Below, piece after piece: positions 53,370 through 63,726 of a DNA stretch of 64,000 nucleotides. Under the pieces are notes generated by a model, which was given only the letters and a program-made list of their open reading frames with translations, made no database searches and was not told where the DNA came from. A program made the position numbers and the translations under genes. Location: assembly GCA_963770375.1 (NCBI GenBank), contig CAVYPM010000017.1, positions 310,001 to 374,000 of the forward strand, in the 5' to 3' direction. Position 1 is the first letter of the stretch; every line of letters begins with the position of its first letter. The DNA comes from DASVBE01 sp963770375 (GTDB lineage Bacteria; Actinomycetota; Actinomycetes; Streptosporangiales; Streptosporangiaceae).

Positions 53370-55648
53370 CTAGTTGCTGGTCGTGGTCTTCTGCACCTGG
53401 AGCAGGAACTCGGCGTTGCTCTTGGTCTTCTGCATCCGCTCCATGAGCACCTCGAGGGCCTGCTGCGGCTCGAGCGCGTGCAGCACCCGGCGCAGCTGCC
53501 AGACGATCTTCAGCTCGTCCGGGGACATCAGCAGCTCTTCCTTGCGGGTGCTGGACGCGTCCACGTCCACCGCCGGGAAGATCCGCTTGTCGGCCAGCTC
53601 GCGGCGGAGCCGCAGCTCCATGTTGCCGGTGCCCTTGAACTCCTCGAAGATCACTTCGTCGGCACGGGACCCGGTCTCGATCAGGGCGGTGGCCAGGATC
53701 GTCAGCGAGCCGCCGTGCTCGATGTTGCGGGCCGCGCCGAAGAACCGCTTCGGCGGGTACAGCGCGGTCGAGTCGACACCACCGGACATGATCCGGCCGC
53801 TGGCCGGCGCGGCCAGGTTGTAGGCGCGGCCGAGGCGGGTGATCGAGTCGAGGAGCACGACGACGTCGTGGCCCATCTCGACCAGCCGCTTGGCGCGCTC
53901 GATGGCCAGCTCGGCGACCGTGGTGTGATCCTCGGCGGGCCGGTCGAAGGTCGAGTGGATGACCTCGCCCTTGACCGTGCGCTGCATGTCGGTGACTTCC
54001 TCAGGGCGCTCGTCCACCAGGACGACCATGAGGTGGCACTCGGGGTTGTTCTTCGTGATCGCGTTGGCGATCGCCTGCAGGATCATCGTCTTGCCCGCCT
54101 TGGGCGGGGACACGATGAGCCCGCGCTGGCCCTTGCCGATCGGGCAGACCAGGTCCATGATCCGCGTGGTCATGATGACCGGGTCGGTCTCCAGCCGCAG
54201 CCGCTCCTGCGGGTACAGCGGGACGAGCTTGGCGAACTCGGCGCGGGTCTTGGACTGCTCGGGATCCAGGCCGTTGATCTTGTCCAGGCGGACGAGGGCG
54301 TTGAACTTCTCGCGGCGCTCGCCTTCCTTGGGCTGGCGGACCGAGCCCTCGATCACGTCGCCCTTGCGCAGGCCGTACTTGCGGACCTGGGAGAGGGAGA
54401 CGTACACGTCGTTGGAGCCGGGCAGGTAGCCGGTGGTCCGGACGAACGCGTAGTTCTCGAGGACGTCCAGGATGCCGGCGATGGGGATCAGGACGTCGTC
54501 CTCGCTGATCACCGGCTCGGCGTCGCCGCCGCGGTCCCGGCGCCGGCCCTGGCTGTCGCGGCCGTTGCGGTTGCGGAACCGGTCCCGGCTGCGGCGGCCG
54601 CCGCCCTGGTCGTCGTCCCGGCCCTGGTTGTCGCGGTTGCCCTGCTGGTCGCGGTTGCCGCCCTGCTGGTCCTGGCCGCGGGGGCCGCCGTCGCGGCCGT
54701 TGCCGTCGCGGTCGCGGCCGCCCTGGTTCTCGCGGGCCTGGTTGTCGCGGCCGCCGCCCTGCTGGTCGCGGTTGCCCTGCTGGTCGCGGTTGCCCTGCGA
54801 GCCGCCGTCGCGATGCTGCTCACCGCCGTCGGCGGCGCGGTTCTGGCCCTGCTGGTCGTCGCGGCGGCCGTTGTTCCGGCGGCGCCGGTCCTGGCCGCGC
54901 TGGCCGCCGTTGCCCTGGCCGGGGCCGCCCTGGCCCTGGCCCTGGCTGGCGGCGCCGTCAGACTGGGCGCCGTCTGCGGGCGCGCTGGCCGGCGGCTGGA
55001 CTGCGGGCGCCGCGGGCGCCGCGGGGCTGATCCCCGGCCCGCTGACCACCACCGAGCTGACCGTCACCGAGCCCGCGCTGGCGGCCGGGCCGCTGGCGGT
55101 GGTGGCGGAGGGCCCGCCGGACGGGCCGGCCAGGCTGGAACCGGCCGGGGCGGAAGACCCGGATTGGCCGGCCGCCGGGCTGCCATGGCCCGGCGTATCG
55201 TCGTCTGCTGTCCCATGGCGTCCTGCTCAACCGGGCGGGCCGCGCCGGCTCCCGCGGGCGCGCCTCGCTGGAATGAATGATCCGCCGCACCGGGCTGCCC
55301 GGCGCCTGCACCGGGCTGGCCGCCGCTGCCGCTGCCCGGCTGGCCACCGCCCTGGCGCTGCTGGATAGCGGCCACCAGTTCGCCCTTGCGCATCCGGCCG
55401 GTGCCGGTCATGCCCAGGGACTGGGCCAGCCGCTGCAATTCCGGCAGCAGCATGCCGCCGATTCCCTCGCTGCTCCGGCGCCGCGTGCCCGCTGACGAGC
55501 CGCTGGCCGGGGCCGCGGTGTCCGGCCCGGAGTGCCCGGCTCCGGCGCCGTGCGCCCCGCCTGCCTCGGTCCCCGGAGCGGGGAACAGGGCGGGAGCATC
55601 GGCCGACGCACCAGCGGAGCCGGTGGAAACTTCGGTGCTGTCACTCAC
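53370..55648 (-). CDS. rho: transcription termination factor Rho, frame interrupted near the N-terminal linker
   Basis: Hexameric RNA helicase. The N-terminal part from GTG 55648 contains the Rho_N domain (GMLLPELQRLAQSLGMTGTGRMRKGELVAAI). It continues into a linker and breaks at about 55213, where one base seems missing in a G run; the next frame carries DDDTPGHGSPAAGQSG...VTVSSVVVSG and the whole ATPase (P-loop PPKAGKTMI, RLVEMGHDVVVLLDSITRL). Between them lies an Asn/Arg/Gln/Gly/Asp-rich insert (about 54530-54900), common in actinobacterial Rho. Without correction, translation from GTG 55067 would lose Rho_N. Confidence 0.9.
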
Positions 55649-56472
55649 GAGGGGTCCTTCCCAAGGCGCGGCCCGGCTGCCTGGCGGCCGGTGCATCCGC
55701 TGTCATCGCCTGGCTGATCGGCCGGGCCCTATCTTGCTTGTCCTGCGTTTGCCGCGCTGATCAGGCACGGTTTCCTCCCCCGAGGGCTTCATTGCGTTCG
55801 CGGCTTTTTCGCGGCTGGTGACCGGGCCCGCTGGGCCGCGACACGCGCCCCCGGGACCCTTTATGATCCGCGTTCGCTCCCGCTCCTGGCCGGGGAGGGA
55901 GTGCAGCGATGAGTGAATTCCTCTGGAGAAGTGCTGACCGCTCCCGGCGGCTGCGCCGGTATTGCGGTGAGCGGGCGAGCACCTGTCCCCGCTAGGGGCA
56001 TCCAGTGCAGCCACCAGCTTAACACCATGAGCGCCCAAGGCATTCCTCAGAGCAGTCCGGCACGTTCCAGCGGGAGCAGCCACGACCAGGCAGGCCACCA
56101 GGGATAACCCAGGGCAGGCAGCCTGCCCTCGGCTGGGTACACCAGCGCCGGCAGTGGTCGGATCAAGGAGCTGAGGCGTGGTGGGCCCGGCGAGGAAGCC
56201 TTGGCGGCTGCCGGTCAGGGGCTTACATGCCATGCGATACCCGTTTCGCTGGCGGTCGAATCCACCGGAGTATTCACGAATTCCGGCCCTCACCTGGCGG
56301 GCAACCGCAACCGGGCAGACGTCGCCGACCGTGAAGGAAGTGCTCTGCCCCGGTGCCCGCGAAAGATGCGGATGATCCGGGAAAATACTTGACCGGGGCG
56401 AAACACACAAGTACCGGGAGTGTGGGTGTTACCGTCCCGGGCTGTCGCCCCGGGGGCTGCGCCAGCGGTGGC
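55649..56472. other. 824-bp region upstream of rho, no gene recognised
   Basis: Open frames here lack any conserved pattern. Visible structure: a hairpin at 56111-56129 (AGGGCAGG/CCTGCCCT) nested in a longer imperfect repeat, and CCCGGG-type inverted sequences near 56435-56455 beside the response regulator's stop. It probably holds the rho promoter and a long leader. Thr-biosynthesis genes that often precede rho in actinobacteria are not present. Confidence 0.6.
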
Positions 56473-56868
56473 TCAGTCGAACGCGGTGTTCGGCGCGCCG
56501 GCCAGCTCGCGGACGACCCTGATCATCTCCGCCGGGTCGAACGGCTTGGTGAGATAGGCGTCGACGCCGATATCCCGGCCGCGGGCCCGGTCGTCCTCCT
56601 GGGCCCGGGCGCTGATCAGCACCACCTTGATCCCGGCGGTCTCCGGGTTCTTCCGCAGCTGGGTGGCGGTCATCCAGCCGTCGAGGCGGGGCATCATCAC
56701 GTCCAGGGTGATCACGTCCGGGCTGGCCTCGGTCACCTTGTCCAGGCAGTCGCGGCCGTCGACCGCGGTGAGCACCTCGAAGCCCTCCAGGGTGAGGTTG
56801 ACCGCGATGAGCTGACGGATGACCTCGTCGTCGTCGACCACCAGCACGCGCCCGAGTCCCTCTACCAC
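56473..56868 (-). CDS. single-domain response regulator
   Basis: About 131 residues from GTG 56868 (VVEGLGRVLVVDDD); ATG 56901 is a longer alternative. CheY-like receiver only: DDD acidic pocket at the N-terminus, phosphoacceptor Asp in VITLDVMMPRLDG, Thr/Ser and Lys in YLTKPFDP. No output domain and no partner kinase nearby. Confidence 0.88.
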   Translation of the reverse strand: MVEGLGRVLVVDDDEVIRQLIAVNLTLEGFEVLTAVDGRDCLDKVTEASPDVITLDVMMPRLDGWMTATQLRKNPETAGIKVVLISARAQEDDRARGRDIGVDAYLTKPFDPAEMIRVVRELAGAPNTAFD

Positions 56869-57014
56869 CCGCGCGAGGTTACCCGGTCTCCCCCTGCCCA
56901 TGCAGGCTGATCGGGAGCCCCGCAGGCCCCGTGCCCGGGGAGCGGGCAAGCTGCCCCTGCGGGCTGGTAATCTTGCTCTGCCTCGCTGGCCCGCCGGTAC
57001 CGGCGGCCTCACCA

Positions 57015-57086
57015 GCCCCCATAGCTCAGGGGATAGAGCAACGGCCTCCGGAGCCGTGTGCGCAGGTTCGAATCCTGCTGGGGGCG
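57015..57086 (+). tRNA. tRNA-Arg (anticodon CCG)
   Basis: A full cloverleaf can be drawn: acceptor GCCCCCA/TGGGGGC, D arm GCTC...GAGC, anticodon stem ACGGC/GCCGT with loop CTCCGGA (anticodon CCG), and T arm GCAGG-TTCGAAT-CCTGC. The CCA is not encoded (GCC follows). Its 3' end faces the integrase gene and is the likely integration site. Confidence 0.95.
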
Positions 57087-57232
57087 CCGATCTCACCAGG
57101 CCATATGGCCGCTGACCTGGCATGACGCCAAACCGCCCCGGTGGGCCGTGTGCAGCCAGATGCCACCGTAGGCGGCCCGAAGTCGCGGTTCCCGGAACAT
57201 ACCCGGAACGAGCGAGAACCCATCGGACCAGG

Positions 57233-58602
57233 TCAGCCCCGGCCAAGAGCCTTCTCCATCGGGCCGAACCACCGCTCATCATCGCCGTCGATGCAGTGCG
57301 CGTAGATCCGCAGCAGCACCTCCACCGTGTGCCCGGCCCACTCGGCCACCAGCGGCGCCGGGGTCCCGGCGTTCAGCCGCCAGGAGACACCGGCATGGCG
57401 GAAGTCGTAAGGCCTGCGGGCCAGCGGGGAGGCGAGCTGCGCCTGCGCGAAGGCCCGCTGCCGCGCTTCCTGCAGAACCCGCCACAGAGTGGACGGCAGG
57501 TAGATACCACCACGGTAGGTCTGGAACAGGCGGCCGTCCGGCCCGGTCCCGTGCTCCTGGACGTGCTCCCGCAGCATCGTCACCAGGACGGGCGGGACCG
57601 GCACCCGCCGGATCGCATTACGCGGGCCGCCCTTCGGCCTGCTCAGCTCGTGCACCTCGCCGTCGTCGGTCCAGTCACGTCCGGCGGCCGAGCTGATCTC
57701 GCTGAACTCCAGCAGCCCCCAGCCACTCCCGGGCAGAGTGCACTCATCCAGTACAAGCGAGGCGGCCTCCGAGGGCCGCAGCATCCCGTAGTGCATGCAC
57801 CCGAACAACGCCCGCAGGCGCGGTCCCTGAGTCCGGCCCACCGCGCCCACCGCCGCGATCAGCTTTCCATCTGGGCCGGACTGGCAACCCGGCGCCGGTC
57901 TACCGCTCCGGGCACTTCCGGGGCCTTCCACTCCGGGTCCTCCGCGCCGTCGAGCGGGTTTGCCGAAAGATGCCGCTCCCGCACTGCGTACTTCAACGCT
58001 GTATAGAAGGCCCGGCGCCGCCGACGGTAGTACTCCGGGGCCGCCGCCGAGCCGTCGAGCTTCCGGCCGCATGCATCCAGCGCACGGGATACCACGCTGG
58101 CCTCCTGAAGTGCCGACATGGGCAAAGACGAGCGAGCCAGCCACCGCAGCGCCGCCTCGACCTCATCAGGCATCGGAGCTACACGGCGGGGCGGGTTGAA
58201 CGCCCAGCGGCGCATGGCCTGCCTCAGCACCTCGGCATCCGGAGACCCGCGCTGGCTGGTCACCAGGACCGGCGTCACCGCCATCAGGCCCTCAACCAGG
58301 GAAATCCGGCCCTTGGCCGCGACCTTTGGCCAGCGCGCATCCACGAACGCACATGCATGCACATACCAGGTGACCGAGGACACCTCGCGGGCCATCGAAG
58401 CGGGCAGGCCCGTGTCCAGGTCAAACGCTTCTCCCCGGTCAGCCGCTTGCATGAGCCGGGAGCGGTGCCGTTCCGCCTGCGCCTTGCGCGCCAAAGTGGC
58501 CGACTTCTCCCGGCCCGCGACGGTCCACCGGACCGTCCACGACTCGCCCTTCGTCGTCTTACGCGGCCGGATTTCCCAGAACCGGACGTTGTGCGACTTC
58601 AT
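57233..58602 (-). pseudogene. tyrosine site-specific integrase, broken by one base
   Basis: The N-terminal part from ATG 58602 (MKSHNVRFWEIRPRKTTKGESW) carries the SAM-like core-binding region up to VASPAQME. At about 57865 an A is missing in a run of A's. The next frame continues KLIAAVG...GMLRPSEAASLVLDE (first catalytic Arg), RPYDFRHAGVSWRL (second Arg/His), EWAGHTVEVLLRIYAHCID (His and Tyr nucleophile). Corrected length is about 455 residues. The type resembles actinobacterial AICE integrases. It lies 146 bp from the tRNA-Arg 3' end and points at it. Confidence 0.85.
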
Positions 58603-58819
58603 GCCGCGTCATCCCGCAGACCATCCAGCCACGCGGAGAACTCGCTGCGCCATACCCGCAGCTCACCGTTCGGTATTTCAGGCACCGCGGGCCGACGCCA
58701 AGCTCCCGCCAGCGGTAGAAGGTCCGCCGCGACACTCCCCCAAGCTCGGCGCACATGTCAGCCACGGTCAGCAACTCGTCCTCACGGTCCAGGTGCCGGA
58801 CTTTCGGTGATGGCATCAC
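58599..58819 (-). pseudogene. excisionase-like HTH protein, broken by one base
   Basis: From ATG 58819: MPSPKVRHLDREDELLTVADMCAELGGVSRRTFYRWRELGVGPRCLK is a MerR/excisionase-type winged helix. At about 58675 one base is missing. The continuing frame reads PNGELRVWRSEFSAWLDGLRDDAA and stops in a TGA overlapping the integrase ATG. This is the standard xis-int layout of integrative elements. Confidence 0.8.
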
Positions 58820-58989
58820 GCAGCCTCCTTCCCCGTTGCCGAAACACCGCAGCCTGACTCCTGTGCTCTGCGTCTGGCCTCATCCAGGGCTGTTTGCCGC
58901 TCGGTACGCTGGGCTTCCGGAAGGCCCACCGAGGCGATGCTCAACCTGATGAACGGGTTCTCATCGACCAGCCGCTCGCCGAAGAACAT
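58816..58989 (-). CDS. small hypothetical protein upstream of xis
   Basis: About 57 residues from ATG 58989 (MFFGERLVDENPFIRLSIASVGLPEAQRTERQ), ending in a stop that overlaps the xis ATG (TGATG) after AAGGAGG, so it is probably coupled to xis. A competing start region upstream (VTDSEPEPPKWDV in another frame) suggests the true N-terminus may again be frame-shifted. No function recognised. Confidence 0.45.
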   Translation of the reverse strand: MFFGERLVDENPFIRLSIASVGLPEAQRTERQTALDEARRRAQESGCGVSATGKEAA

Positions 58990-59013
58990 CCCACTTAGGC
59001 GGCTCCGGCTCAC

Positions 59014-59382
59014 TATCAGTCACAGCTACGACGTTACCCACCGGCCCACATCGGCCGAACCCTCGACCGCCGTGCAAACGGCGGGGCCGGACGGCTACCA
59101 GACCAGCGGTCAGGCCAGGATGCCCCGGACAGCCACCAGCGAACGAGCACCAAGACCAGGGCCTCGGCAAAGTCGAGGTCAGCCAAGTGGCCGGGTCGAT
59201 CGGTGGATGGTGGCCAGGCGGGCACGTTCCCCGCAAGTGAACTGCCGTGATCATCGCAGGGAGCGATGCCCGCGCTACCACCGCCAGGTGCCAGGCCCGG
59301 GCAAGCTGCCTGCCCGCCATCGGAATACGTTGCCGGCCTCCTTGGGGTGTTAACTGATCTGGTGGCTGATGGGATTGACAGC
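59014..59382. other. 369-bp region between xis operon and SDR gene, no gene supported
   Basis: Open frames on both strands lack conserved features. It presumably contains divergent promoters for the element's left genes and the SDR. No repeats or strong palindromes were seen. Confidence 0.5.
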
Positions 59383-60303
59383 ATGCGCGTTGCCCTGGTG
59401 GCGGGTGCCACCCGGGGTGCGGGCCGGGCAATCGCCGTCGAGCTGGCCCGGGCTGGGTTCTTCGTCTATGCGACTGGCCGCAGCAGCAGGACCTCCGGTC
59501 CTTCGGAACTCGGCAGGCCGGAGACGATCGAGGAAACCGGCGACTTGATCCGCGCTGCAGGCGGGGCAGGCGCCGCCAGCGTGGTTGATCACGAGGATCC
59601 CGGCCGGGTAGACGCTCTGGTCGCGGGCATCGACGGTGAGCACGGGCGTCTCGACGTGCTGGTCAACGACATTTTCGGCGGCGACCGGTACATGCAGTGG
59701 GACAAGCCGCTGTGGGAGCACGACTGGCGTGGCGGCCTGCGGATGCTGCAGATGGGCGTGCACACCCACCTGATCACCAGCCGGGCGGCGATCCCGCTGA
59801 TGCTGCGCACCGCCACCGCGCACGGCACTCGCGGCCTGGTAGTGGAGATGACCGACGGCACGTCGCAGGCCAACGCCGAGTTCCGCCGCAATGTCGGTTT
59901 CTACTACGACCTGGTGAAGGCCAACGTCGAGCGGATCGTCAAAGGCCTCACCGCCGAACTGGAAGACCATCCGGTGACCGCGGTCGGCGTGACGCCGGGC
60001 TGGCTGCGCTCGGAACGGATGCTGGAAAACTTCGGTGTCACCGAGGCCACCTGGCGCGAGGCCTGTGCCAGGATCCCCGGTTTCGCGATCTCCGAATCAC
60101 CCACCTACGTCGCCAGGGGTGTTGCCGCGCTCGCCCGGGCAGACGATGCTGACCGCTGGGCTGGCACGATCATCTCCGCTCGCCAGCTCGCCGACGCTTA
60201 CGGCATCACCGACACCGACGGCAGCAGACCCGACTGCTGGGGCTACCTCGCCGCCTACGGCTGGGAACGGGACGACGGCGCAGGCATCGACGACTTCCGG
60301 TAA
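59383..60303 (+). CDS. SDR family oxidoreductase (element cargo)
   Basis: 306 residues from ATG 59383 (MRVALVAGATRGAGRAIAVELARAG). Cofactor motif GATRGAGRA, ATGRSS, and Y-x3-K in YYDLVKAN. The usual catalytic Ser position lies in VVEMTDGTS. The C-terminal extension (DGSRPDCWGYLAAYGWERDD) is typical of a distinct actinobacterial SDR subgroup. Substrate unknown. Confidence 0.85.
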   Translation: MRVALVAGATRGAGRAIAVELARAGFFVYATGRSSRTSGPSELGRPETIEETGDLIRAAGGAGAASVVDHEDPGRVDALVAGIDGEHGRLDVLVNDIFGGDRYMQWDKPLWEHDWRGGLRMLQMGVHTHLITSRAAIPLMLRTATAHGTRGLVVEMTDGTSQANAEFRRNVGFYYDLVKANVERIVKGLTAELEDHPVTAVGVTPGWLRSERMLENFGVTEATWREACARIPGFAISESPTYVARGVAALARADDADRWAGTIISARQLADAYGITDTDGSRPDCWGYLAAYGWERDDGAGIDDFR

Positions 60304-61071
60304 GGGCGGCGATGCTTATCCGGTGGTTGCGGGCACAGACAAGCACGGAAGGCGGCAGTGCTGCAGGTAGGCGAGGTAGACCGGCTGGCCGAGGCGCTGG
60401 AAGGTGGCCAAGGACAGGATGAATCGGTGATGATGACGAGGCGGGCATGGTCCTGTGGTGATCATGCCCGCACTCTCACCTGCTCATCACCGGCGTGTCG
60501 CCCGAACCCACGTCACCCTGAAAGACTTTGCTGACCCCCTGGCACCAAGACAGCACCCGGCAGCATCGCCATCGCCAACTGCCGAATTAGCCGTTTACTA
60601 GATCAAGGCGCCGCGCTGCGCGCGCCGCGGGCCGACACTAGCGCCCGGCCTCAGCCTTGGATAGGCCCGGCCGGGCGCGCGTCGGCCAACGCCCACGGCC
60701 GCCGCTGGTCAGTCAGGCTCACCTGACCACGCAACCGGCGCTGTACGGTGCCGTCGTCCTCGGCGATCTATTGTCCCGCTCCCGGCCGCCGCGTCTAGGT
60801 CGCTCCCAGCGGTCGCGTCGCATGCGATCGGCTTCGCCGAACCTAGACACGACGTCCACTCGCCAGGATCTGGCGCCTACGAGAACGACGGATAGGTACA
60901 GGACAGGAGGCCAGGGACTTCACTTGCCCCAGAGCCTAAGAGTAGGAATGACGCGGAAGTGCAAGATCCGCCTCTTCCGGTGGTGGAACCGGTACATCGG
61001 CCGTGAAACCAAAAGCAGCACCCTGCCGGATGCCGCGCGTTTACTACATGGGAGCCAGGTGCGGAGGCGTG
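60304..61071. other. 768-bp non-coding region with two inverted repeats
   Basis: No gene supported. 60441-60471: GCGGGCATG/CATGCCCGC, a 9-bp stem that may terminate the SDR transcript. 60630-60687: a long hairpin with arms of about 20 nt (GGCCGAC...GCGCCCGGCC against GGCCGGGCGC...GTCGGCC). The rest shows nothing recognisable; possible decayed mobile DNA. Confidence 0.55.
60441..60471 (+). terminator. stem-loop downstream of SDR gene
   Basis: Perfect 9-bp stem GCGGGCATG/CATGCCCGC with a 13-nt loop, 138 bp after the SDR stop. Confidence 0.45.
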
Positions 61072-61584
61072 ATGACGTTCGAGGAGTTTGCAGCGACGCG
61101 GCTGCCCGGGCTGCTGCGGTTCGCGGCCGTGCTCACCGCCGACCGCGACGTCGCCGAGGACGTGGTCCAGGAGGTACTGCTGCGCGCGAACGGGCGGTGG
61201 CAGCAGATCTCCCGGATGGAGCGGCCGGACGCCTACGTCCGCACGATGATCGTCAACGAGTTCCTGTCCTGGCGGCGCCGTTCCTGGCGGCTGGTTCCGT
61301 CGGGGACGGGCGTGGACATGGCCTGCGGCGTCGTCTCCGACCACGCCGCGGACTACGCCGAACGCGACGCCATCTTCGCCGAGCTGGCCCGGCTGCCCCG
61401 GCGGCAGCGCACGGTGCTGGTGCTGCGCTATTACGAGGGCCTGCCGGACCGACAGATCGCGGTGATCCTCGGTTGTAGGCCAGGCACCGTCCGTGCCTAC
61501 GCGGCGCGGGCGCTGGCCGCGCTCCGGGTTGACCTCGCCCCACCGCAGCACCCGGCACCCGTTGCGATCGAGGAGGGAACCTGA
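61072..61584 (+). CDS. SigE-family ECF RNA polymerase sigma factor
   Basis: About 170 residues from ATG 61072 (GGAGG four bases upstream). Region 2: MTFEEFAATRLPGLLRFAAVLTADRDVAEDVVQEVLLRA and DAYVRTMIVNEFLSWRRR. Region 4: LARLPRRQRTVLVLRYYEGLPDRQIAVILGCRPGTVRAYAARALAALR. This is the actinobacterial SigE-family ECF pattern. The stop overlaps the next ATG. Confidence 0.92.
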   Translation: MTFEEFAATRLPGLLRFAAVLTADRDVAEDVVQEVLLRANGRWQQISRMERPDAYVRTMIVNEFLSWRRRSWRLVPSGTGVDMACGVVSDHAADYAERDAIFAELARLPRRQRTVLVLRYYEGLPDRQIAVILGCRPGTVRAYAARALAALRVDLAPPQHPAPVAIEEGT

Positions 61585-62606
61585 TGCAATCCGAACCCCG
61601 GCAGCCGGTGCGCACGGAGGACGACCTTCGGGGCGCGCTAATGGCGCTGGAACGGCTTGCCCCGGACGCGGAGGCGGTGCTGCGCGCCGTGCGCGAGGCG
61701 GCGGCCCCGCGGCGGCGGGGGGTGGCCCGGCCGCTTCGCTCACCTCGGGTCCGGCGGTGGCTCCGGTGGCCGGGACCGGCAATCGGCATCGCCACCGTCG
61801 CGGCCGCCACCACGGGGGCGATCACTGTCGCCCTGCTAGCTGGAGGCGCCTCCTTCCACATCGCAACGCGGCACGCCAGCACGGCACTGCCGTCCGCCTC
61901 ATCCGTGGGCAAGACGATGCTGGCCTCGTTCAGCGCGATCAACGACGACGTCCTGTACTGGACGGAAACGGGCGCCACGGCAGGTGCCGTGGTCGACATA
62001 TACCGGACCTGGTCCTGGCCAGCCCAGCCGGTAGTCGGCGGGCGGGAACTCTTGCGGGAGACATGGAGCCAGCGACCGGTCAGCGCCAGCGGGGCACTCA
62101 TCATCAGCAAGCCGCTAAAGCTGACGGAAGAGGATGGATTCGCCTACGTCGTGCCGCAGGACAGCGCGAATAACGCGTACGGCAGGCTCATGGTCGTCTG
62201 CTACGCCGGGACCGGGCAGACCGGCTGCGGGTACGACGACACCACCACCCCGCCAGGCACCTGGTCGCTGCGCTACGGCAGGTTCGGGAACCCCAACCCC
62301 GGCCTGGACGACCTCCAGCCCGCCGCCCTCGCCCAGGAGATCACCAACGGGCTGTGGCGCGTCACGCGCCGCGGCCACGTGCACGGGCAGCAGGCCATTG
62401 AGCTGACCGAAACGCTGGCCGGCCACTACCAGCCCCTCCCCACCCTGCTGTGGGTGAACGCGCACACCTACCTACCGCTCCGGATGCTCAACGGCGCAGG
62501 TACACGGGACTGGGCGCAGATGGACTGGTACTACCTGCGGCCCACTCCCGCCCACCTGGCGCTGCTCCAGGTGCCGATCCCACCGGGCTACCCGCGCTCC
62601 GGATGA
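61584..62606 (+). CDS. membrane-anchored protein, CU044_5270-like, probable sigma partner
   Basis: 340 residues. A cytoplasmic Arg-rich N-terminus of about 65 residues, one membrane segment (AIGIATVAAATTGAITVALLAGG), then an extracytoplasmic domain with WTETG, YDDTTTPPGTWSLRYG and PTLLWVNAHTYLPLRML. Genes of this form follow SigE-type ECF genes in many actinobacteria and may act as anti-sigma sensors. That role is inferred from the one-base overlap (TGATG) with the sigma gene. Confidence 0.78.
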   Translation: MQSEPRQPVRTEDDLRGALMALERLAPDAEAVLRAVREAAAPRRRGVARPLRSPRVRRWLRWPGPAIGIATVAAATTGAITVALLAGGASFHIATRHASTALPSASSVGKTMLASFSAINDDVLYWTETGATAGAVVDIYRTWSWPAQPVVGGRELLRETWSQRPVSASGALIISKPLKLTEEDGFAYVVPQDSANNAYGRLMVVCYAGTGQTGCGYDDTTTPPGTWSLRYGRFGNPNPGLDDLQPAALAQEITNGLWRVTRRGHVHGQQAIELTETLAGHYQPLPTLLWVNAHTYLPLRMLNGAGTRDWAQMDWYYLRPTPAHLALLQVPIPPGYPRSG

Positions 62607-63079
62607 GCCGACAGCAACACCTCAGCTGTCAGCGACCGCAGACAGCTTTCGGGGCCTACTGGTCACCTCCCGCCGCGACTGAGCCTATGCCTGCGCCGGG
62701 TGGATGTGGCAGGGCCGCGCTTCGAGTTCACCGCCTAGAGCAGACAACAGGTTGCAGGTCACACCGTTCACGGCCGTTGAGGACGGACCGGTCAGCGGCG
62801 TTGGTCCAGCCTGAACCGGTCGGGATGGCCGCGAGCCGAGAAGCTAATGCGGTGCGGTCTCCTTGCAGCCGAGAATGCAGCCAAGACACCGGACGACATT
62901 GAACTGAGACGCGCCACCAGGAGCAGTGCACAAGCTGCCCCACCTGCACCGCGCCCGCGAACTTGTAAACGACATGTCGCCCCCGGGTCGCAAGATGTGC
63001 CGTTAGAGGGAGACTGGCACTAGACCGAACCCCGGATGCGCAGGGTTTCGGGGAACCACGTTCCAGGGCGGGGCGTCCA
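62607..63079. other. 473-bp region with no gene supported
   Basis: Two long open frames (plus, ending 62902; minus, 62728-63087) have no recognisable motif, no good ribosome site and composition like random frames. No repeats or strong hairpins noticed. Confidence 0.5.
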
Positions 63080-63586
63080 ATGCCCATGAAGTGCGCTCGC
63101 TGGCTGATCGGCTTGATCCTCGTGGTTGCCGCTGCCGCCTGCGGTTCAGCTAGCGGGACAGCGGTGATGGCCAGCCACCGTCCAGCCGTGGCCGAGCCCG
63201 GCCAGCCGGTACCCGCGCCGGCGGTTCACCGGCTCACCGCCATAGCTGACCGGGCGGTGACATTGGATGGCGGGCACCCGGTGGCGTGGGCGACGGCGGT
63301 GGTCACCACCCACGTCAAGGCGCTGACCTCGGCCACCCCTGGCGACACGACACCGGGAGGGAAAGCCATCGTCTACCTGGTGACCATCAAGGGCAATTTC
63401 GTCTGCAATCTGTGCAGCGTCCCGGCCGGAGGTCACGCGCCTGCCGGCAGCTACCTGTCGCTCGTGATCGCCGCCAGGACCTTTGCGGGAACCGACTTTG
63501 GCATCGGCCCCCAACCACCACCGGTACCTGCGGCCCATTTTGGGCCTGTGACCTATCTGAAGGTCCGCCCGCCAGCGCGCAGGTGA
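63080..63586 (+). CDS. putative lipoprotein of unknown function
   Basis: 168 residues. The signal peptide MKCARWLIGLILVVAAAACGS has a lipobox-like AAAC, with Cys about residue 21. The mature part is Ala/Pro/Thr-rich with a C-x2-C pair (FVCNLCSVPAGG), conceivably a disulfide. The sequence is not recognised as a known family. Last complete gene of the window's right arm. Confidence 0.65.
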   Translation: MPMKCARWLIGLILVVAAAACGSASGTAVMASHRPAVAEPGQPVPAPAVHRLTAIADRAVTLDGGHPVAWATAVVTTHVKALTSATPGDTTPGGKAIVYLVTIKGNFVCNLCSVPAGGHAPAGSYLSLVIAARTFAGTDFGIGPQPPPVPAAHFGPVTYLKVRPPARR

Positions 63587-63726
63587 TGCGGACGCGGACC
63601 AGTTCGCCTGACAGCAGCGGTGACAGCAGCGCCACCACATGCCGCGCCCACGCGGCCCACCATGACACTCAGGATCGCGGAGCCCCGGCCCCTCGACCGG
63701 CGCCCTGCTCAGAACTGATAAGGAAG

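Noticed and set aside
54530..54900. Low-complexity repeats in rho considered as an independent repeat element
   Set aside because: They stay in frame and encode the known type of actinobacterial Rho insert.
55703..56410. 235-codon open frame on the minus strand upstream of rho
   Set aside because: No conserved motif, odd composition and no ribosome site; more likely leader DNA in a high-GC genome.
58961..59431. Long minus-strand frames near the xis upstream region
   Set aside because: They overlap each other and the SDR start; only the short VTDSEPEPPKWDV piece looks protein-like, too little to call.
62728..63087. 119-codon minus-strand frame before the lipoprotein gene
   Set aside because: No motif, overlaps the lipoprotein start, and the composition is that of a random frame.
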